Assembly: GCA_900549015.1 (NCBI GenBank) | Contig: URMH01000003.1 | Coordinates: forward strand, 1 to 64,000 | DNA length: 64,000 bases | Reading direction: 5' to 3' | DNA from: an uncultured Blautia sp. | Lineage (GTDB): Bacteria > Bacillota > Clostridia > Lachnospirales > Lachnospiraceae | In this document: positions 60,562 through 64,000 of the stretch, piece by piece | How the letters are laid out: every line of letters begins with the position of its first letter | How positions within the stretch are numbered: position 1 is the stretch's first letter | Position numbers and translations under genes: made by a program | Notes under the pieces: generated by a model | Told to the model about the DNA's origin: nothing | Database searches by the model: none | What the model saw: the letters and a program-made list of their open reading frames with translations, nothing else

Positions 60562-61344
60562 TTATTTCTTTACAATGATAACCTGGCTTGCGTTTGCGTA
60601 TGTGTCTGTGAAATCTACGCTTGCCTGACGGTCTTCTGTAATTGTCATTCCTGCAAGACCGAAATCTGCTTTTCCAGAATTTACAGCTGCAATGATCGCG
60701 TCAAATTCCATATCTTCGATTTTAAGCTCATATCCAAGCTTATCGCAGATTGCCTGTGCAATATCTGCATCGATTCCTACGATCTCGTCTCCTTCATGGT
60801 ACTCATACGGCTCAAACTCCGCGTTTGTTGCCATGATCAGTTTTCCTTTGGAATGGTCAGCATCTTCCGGAGATTCATATGGTGTCTCGCCAATATTATC
60901 TCCAATATAGTTATCCATAATGCTGTCGATTGTTCCATCTTCTTTTAATTCTTTTAATGCTCCGTTAATTTCTTTTAGAAGCTCATCATTGCCTTTTTTC
61001 AGGCAGATTGCATATTCTTCCTCAACAAATGGCTCGTCCAGAATTTTCAGATCATCGTTATTTTCTACGAATTTCTGTGCCGGCTGAGAGTCAATGATCA
61101 CACAGTCGATCTGGTCTGCTTTTAATGCCTGGATTGCCTCAGCGCCTTTGCTGTAACGCTCTACTACTGCTCCGTCTTTTTCATATTCAGAAGCCTCAAG
61201 GTCTCCTGTTGTTCCAAGCTGTACGCCGATCTTCTTTCCTGCAAGGTCATCTTTTGACTCGATTGCTGCGGAAACTCCTGTTGTCATAGATACGATCATC
61301 GCTGTGCTCAGTGCAAGTGCTGCAAATTTCTTCATGTTTTTCAT
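60562..61344 (-). CDS. Circularly permuted amino acid-binding protein (SBP family 3)
   Basis: 260 residues from an ATG with GGAGG eight bases upstream. The signal peptide ends near TTGVSA (about residue 26) without a lipobox cysteine. Residues 28-148 (ESKDDLAGKKIGVQLGTTGD to LKEDGTIDSIMDNYIG) match the C-terminal half of standard family 3 binding proteins such as GlnH. After a linker (149-166), residues 167-260 (KLIMATNAEFEPYEYHEGDE, GLAGMTITEDR, VDFTDTYANASQVIIVKK) match the normal N-terminal lobe. The order is thus inverted, as in a circular permutation with new ends at the hinge. The ligand is probably a polar amino acid, from the glnP-glnQ neighbours. Both binding lobes appear complete. 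Confidence 0.93.
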   Translation of the reverse strand: MKNMKKFAALALSTAMIVSMTTGVSAAIESKDDLAGKKIGVQLGTTGDLEASEYEKDGAVVERYSKGAEAIQALKADQIDCVIIDSQPAQKFVENNDDLKILDEPFVEEEYAICLKKGNDELLKEINGALKELKEDGTIDSIMDNYIGDNIGETPYESPEDADHSKGKLIMATNAEFEPYEYHEGDEIVGIDADIAQAICDKLGYELKIEDMEFDAIIAAVNSGKADFGLAGMTITEDRQASVDFTDTYANASQVIIVKK

Positions 61345-61427
61345 TACTTTTTCCTCCTTGAAATATGTGTGAGATGAATAAATATTTAATTTATGCAATG
61401 TCTTTGTATAATCTTTACTGTGCTTCT

Positions 61428-61469
61428 ATTCTATCATGTTTTTCCTAAAATGCAAGAGTATACTTGCAT
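61428..61469 (-). promoter_or_regulatory. Promoter and palindromic operator of the amino acid transporter operon
   Basis: TTGCAT (61455-61450) and TAGAAT (61433-61428) are 16 bases apart on the minus strand. The -35 box is one arm of a perfect 7-6-7 inverted repeat, ATGCAAG-AGTATA-CTTGCAT at 61450-61469, an ideal place for a repressor dimer. The regulator is unknown. Confidence 0.6.
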
Positions 61470-61510
61470 AATAATTAAATTTTTTTTATAATTATTTACA
61501 ACACTTAGAC

Positions 61511-61530
61511 GAATAAATACTCATTTATTC
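61511..61530 (+). promoter_or_regulatory. Palindrome upstream of hydF
   Basis: GAATAAAT-ACTC-ATTTATTC is a perfect 8-4-8 inverted repeat about 36 bases before the hydF ATG. It may be an operator; no matching regulator is recognised. Confidence 0.45.
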
Positions 61531-61565
61531 CGATATAGACATGAGAAAACCAAAAGGAGGTAACT

Positions 61566-62783
61566 ATGGCTATGAATCAGACGCCCGCCGCAGAGCGGGT
61601 ACACATTTCTTTTTTCGGCAGGCGGAATGCCGGAAAATCAAGCATCATAAACGCAGTGACAGGGCAGAATCTTGCCATTGTCTCTGATGTCAAAGGAACA
61701 ACAACTGACCCGGTATATAAAACAATGGAGCTTCTCCCCTTAGGTCCTGCCATGCTAATCGACACTCCGGGCATTGACGATGAGGGAGAACTTGGAAATC
61801 TCCGGATCCAGAAAACGCTGCAGGTTCTGAATAAAACAGATATTGCTGTTCTTATTATAGACAGTACCGCGGGATTATCAGCCACAGAAGAAACTCTGAT
61901 TTCCCGTTTCCGGGCAAAAAACATTCCGTTTCTTCTTGTATATAATAAGATAGATTTAAACAGAAGTCTGCCCGGAAATGCCGCTTTGTCTGATATACCT
62001 TCTGTCTGCGTCAGTGCAAAGGACGGCACAAATATTCATGAGCTCAAAGAGCGCATTGCCGCTCTTGCCCCAAAAGAAGACAAACAAAAGCCCCTTGTAT
62101 CTGATCTGTTAAAGCCCCTTGACCTTGTGCTTCTTGTCATTCCCATTGACAAGGCTGCGCCAAAGGGACGGCTCATTCTTCCTCAGCAGCAGACGATCCG
62201 GGATATTCTCTCCTGCGGAGCGACGGCTCTTACTGTGCGGGACACGGAATTTCCACAGGCGCTTTCCGGGCTTCTGGAAAAAGGAATCTCTCCCCGGCTT
62301 GTGATTACAGACAGCCAGGTTTTCCCCTTTGTAGCAAAACACACGCCGGAACATATCCCGCTTACTTCTTTTTCGATTCTGTTTGCCAGATACAAGGGAA
62401 ATCTTGAGACTCTGGCAGAGGGAGCTTCCGCTTTGGATTCCCTGAAAAGAGGAGACAGGATTCTTATAAGCGAAGGCTGCACCCACCATCGCCAGTGTAA
62501 TGATATTGGAAGCGTCAAACTCCCAAAATGGATCCAGGAATATGTAGGAGAAGAGCTTTCCTTTTCCTTTACCTCCGGGACAGAATTTCCAGAAGATCTC
62601 TCTCCTTATAAGATGATTGTCCACTGCGGCGGCTGTATGCTCAATGAAAGAGAAATGAAATACAGGATTGCCTGTGCAAAAGATCAGGAAATCCCCATAA
62701 CCAATTACGGAACTTTAATTGCACAGATAAAAGGGATTCTGAAAAGAAGCCTGGGACCTTTTGACCCTGGCATCTATATATAA
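61566..62783 (+). CDS. hydF: [FeFe]-hydrogenase H-cluster maturation GTPase HydF
   Basis: 405 residues. HydF is the scaffold on which HydE and HydG build the 2Fe subcluster before transfer to the hydrogenase. The N-terminal GTPase has GRRNAGKSSIINAV, DTPGIDDEG and YNKIDL; the C-terminal domain has the iron-sulfur motif C-x-H (CTHH) followed about 48 residues later by HCGGC. AAAGGAGG lies upstream. hydE, hydG and the hydrogenase genes are not adjacent. It shows that the cell makes an [FeFe] hydrogenase. Confidence 0.95.
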   Translation: MAMNQTPAAERVHISFFGRRNAGKSSIINAVTGQNLAIVSDVKGTTTDPVYKTMELLPLGPAMLIDTPGIDDEGELGNLRIQKTLQVLNKTDIAVLIIDSTAGLSATEETLISRFRAKNIPFLLVYNKIDLNRSLPGNAALSDIPSVCVSAKDGTNIHELKERIAALAPKEDKQKPLVSDLLKPLDLVLLVIPIDKAAPKGRLILPQQQTIRDILSCGATALTVRDTEFPQALSGLLEKGISPRLVITDSQVFPFVAKHTPEHIPLTSFSILFARYKGNLETLAEGASALDSLKRGDRILISEGCTHHRQCNDIGSVKLPKWIQEYVGEELSFSFTSGTEFPEDLSPYKMIVHCGGCMLNEREMKYRIACAKDQEIPITNYGTLIAQIKGILKRSLGPFDPGIYI

Positions 62784-62808
62784 ATACATCACGAAAGGAA
62801 ATGATATT

Positions 62809-63666
62809 ATGAAATTCACAAAAATGCAGGGAATTGGAAACGACTATGTATATGTAAACTGTTTTAAGGAAACCGTAAAAAATCCAGGTGAGGTGGCAAA
62901 ATTTGTAAGCGACCGCCACTTTGGGATCGGTTCCGACGGTCTGATTCTTATTAAACCTTCTGAAATCGCAGACTGCGAAATGGATATGTATAATCTTGAC
63001 GGCTCTCAGGGAGCTATGTGCGGAAACGGAATCCGCTGCGTTGCAAAATACGCCTACGACTACGGCATTGTAAATAAAACAAGCATTTCCGTTGCAACAA
63101 AAAGCGGTATCAAATATCTTGATCTTACCGTAAAAAACGGGAAGGTTTCCTCCGTCCGTGTAAATATGGGTTCTCCCATTCTCACCCCAAAAGAAATCCC
63201 GGTTCTGACAGAAGGGGATAAAGCCGTTGATGTGCCTATAGAAATAGAGGAAAACACTTATCATTTTACAGGTATTTCCATGGGAAATCCCCACGCTGTT
63301 GTATTTATGGAAGATGTGGATCATCTTGAAATTGAGAAAATCGGTCCGAAATTTGAAAATCACCCACTTTTCCCGGACAGAGTAAATACAGAATTTGTTA
63401 AAGTCATTGATGAGCATACGGTTCAGATGCGTGTGTGGGAAAGAGGCTCCGGCGAAACGCTTGCCTGCGGAACAGGAGCCTGCGCCGTTGCGGTTGCTTC
63501 TATCTTAAATCATCACGTTGACGGAAGCGCCCCTGTTACGGTAAAACTTCTTGGGGGAGATCTGGAAATCTTCTGGGACCGCGAAGAAAATCTTGTATAT
63601 ATGACAGGCCCCGCCACAACAGTGTATGACGGGGAAATTGACCTTTCTTTTTTGGGAGAAAATTAA
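62809..63666 (+). CDS. dapF: Diaminopimelate epimerase
   Basis: Converts LL- to meso-diaminopimelate for lysine and peptidoglycan. Start MKFTKMQGIGNDYVYV, the first catalytic cysteine in GAMCGNGIRC and the second in ETLACGTGACA are present. 285 residues is normal. I choose the ATG at 62809, with AAAGGA upstream, over the open frame that runs back into hydF. Agrees with the meso-DAP type MurE of this genome. Confidence 0.97.
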   Translation: MKFTKMQGIGNDYVYVNCFKETVKNPGEVAKFVSDRHFGIGSDGLILIKPSEIADCEMDMYNLDGSQGAMCGNGIRCVAKYAYDYGIVNKTSISVATKSGIKYLDLTVKNGKVSSVRVNMGSPILTPKEIPVLTEGDKAVDVPIEIEENTYHFTGISMGNPHAVVFMEDVDHLEIEKIGPKFENHPLFPDRVNTEFVKVIDEHTVQMRVWERGSGETLACGTGACAVAVASILNHHVDGSAPVTVKLLGGDLEIFWDREENLVYMTGPATTVYDGEIDLSFLGEN

Positions 63667-63699
63667 TTCGAACGCGTCCACTTTAGAAGCAGAGGCTTC

Positions 63700-64000
63700 T
63701 CAGACTGGAATAAACTGTAAAATCCGCTCCACAATAAACACTGCACAGCAGGCAGCCAGGGCAACGGTAAGAAGGCTTTTTTCTTTATAAGCCGCAACCA
63801 GCGCAGCTCCCAAGCCTGCTGCTCCTGAAACGGGGCTTTCTGTAGCAAACAGGATTGCAGGAAATGTCATGGCTGCCAGGCAGGCATACGGCACATAATA
63901 AAGAAACGATTTGATAAACGGATTTGAAATTTCTTTTTTTGCAAGGACAAGAGGAAGCATACGAATAAGGTATGTAACTCCTGCCATAACGAATATATAA
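63700..64000 (-). CDS. azlD: AzlD-family branched-chain amino acid transport protein (5' end outside window)
   Basis: A small membrane protein with about three or four helices. MAGVTYLIRMLPL and NPFIKSFLYYVPYACLAAMTFP are typical of AzlD, the small subunit that works with AzlC in branched-chain amino acid export. The frame stays open to the window edge with ...IFVMAGVTY, so the true start lies beyond 64000. azlC is expected just upstream of it, outside the window. Confidence 0.85.
   Translation of the reverse strand, partial: YIFVMAGVTYLIRMLPLVLAKKEISNPFIKSFLYYVPYACLAAMTFPAILFATESPVSGAAGLGAALVAAYKEKSLLTVALAACCAVFIVERILQFIPV

Noticed and set aside
61484..61498. TTATAATTATTTACA, resembling a PerR/Fur box
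   Set aside because: Only one half fits the inverted repeat; in AT-rich DNA such a match is expected by chance.
1..64000. CRISPR arrays, tRNA or rRNA genes, prophage or insertion sequences
   Set aside because: No regularly spaced repeats, no cloverleaf with recognisable anticodon arms, no integrase or transposase with terminal repeats were seen on reading both strands; the Rpn-type gene lacks element ends.

Overview
The window comes from a low-to-moderate GC, Gram-positive anaerobe of the class Clostridia, most likely family Lachnospiraceae (a genus such as Blautia or a relative is possible but not provable here). The pointers are strong GGAGG ribosome-binding sites, a meso-DAP type cell wall (MurE with a DNPR motif, DapF), an anaerobic ribonucleotide reductase (NrdD), the [FeFe]-hydrogenase maturase HydF, a DUF1540 protein, a YesMN-type sugar regulator and protein-by-protein resemblance to gut Firmicutes. 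I see no rRNA, tRNA, CRISPR array, prophage or insertion sequence.

Region 1 (1-2.9 kb) holds the translation operon infC-rpmI-rplT on the minus strand, with an attenuator-like leader and an apparent AUU start for infC, followed by an NSS-family transporter and a tandem DUF1540 protein. Region 2 (3-16.6 kb) is the division and cell wall (dcw) cluster read on the minus strand: mraZ, rsmH, ftsL, two class B penicillin-binding proteins, mraY, murD, ftsW, murA, ftsQ/divIB, ftsZ. A 10-bp periodic MraZ operator and a good promoter lie in front of it, with further internal promoters. FtsQ and one PBP carry odd acidic DENG-type repeat tails outside the cell. Region 3 (16.8-19.6 kb, plus strand) is a Trk/Ktr potassium uptake pair with a KdpE-like response regulator but no sensor kinase.

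Region 4 (19.7-36.9 kb, minus strand) is a long housekeeping block: lgt, ychF, then murE-priA-def-fmt-metallopeptidase-rsmB-rlmN-stp-prkC-rsgA-rpe-thiN, preceded by an acidic surface protein with a sortase-like tail. Region 5 (37-45.5 kb) is mixed: arcC behind a terminator that seems to end a separate short transcript, nrdD, an ABC exporter cassette whose first gene looks frameshifted, asnA and a lone Rpn-type nuclease.

Region 6 (45.7-58.1 kb, minus strand) is a hemicellulose-oligosaccharide utilisation locus: a YesM/YesN-like two-component system, a sugar-binding protein, two permeases, a GH51 arabinofuranosidase, two unrelated serine esterases and a GH3 glycosidase. The enzymes lack signal peptides, so decorated arabinoxylan-type oligosaccharides are probably imported and then de-esterified and trimmed inside the cell. 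Region 7 (58.5-64 kb) has a CBS-domain protein, a polar amino acid ABC transporter, hydF, dapF and the edge of an azlD-like gene.

The most striking observation is the amino acid-binding protein at 60562-61344. Its sequence order is circularly permuted relative to the usual family 3 solute-binding proteins: the half that is normally C-terminal comes first, directly after the signal peptide, and the canonical N-terminal lobe ends the protein. Both solute-binding proteins in the window also lack a lipobox cysteine, and both have a stem-loop between the binding-protein gene and the permease gene.
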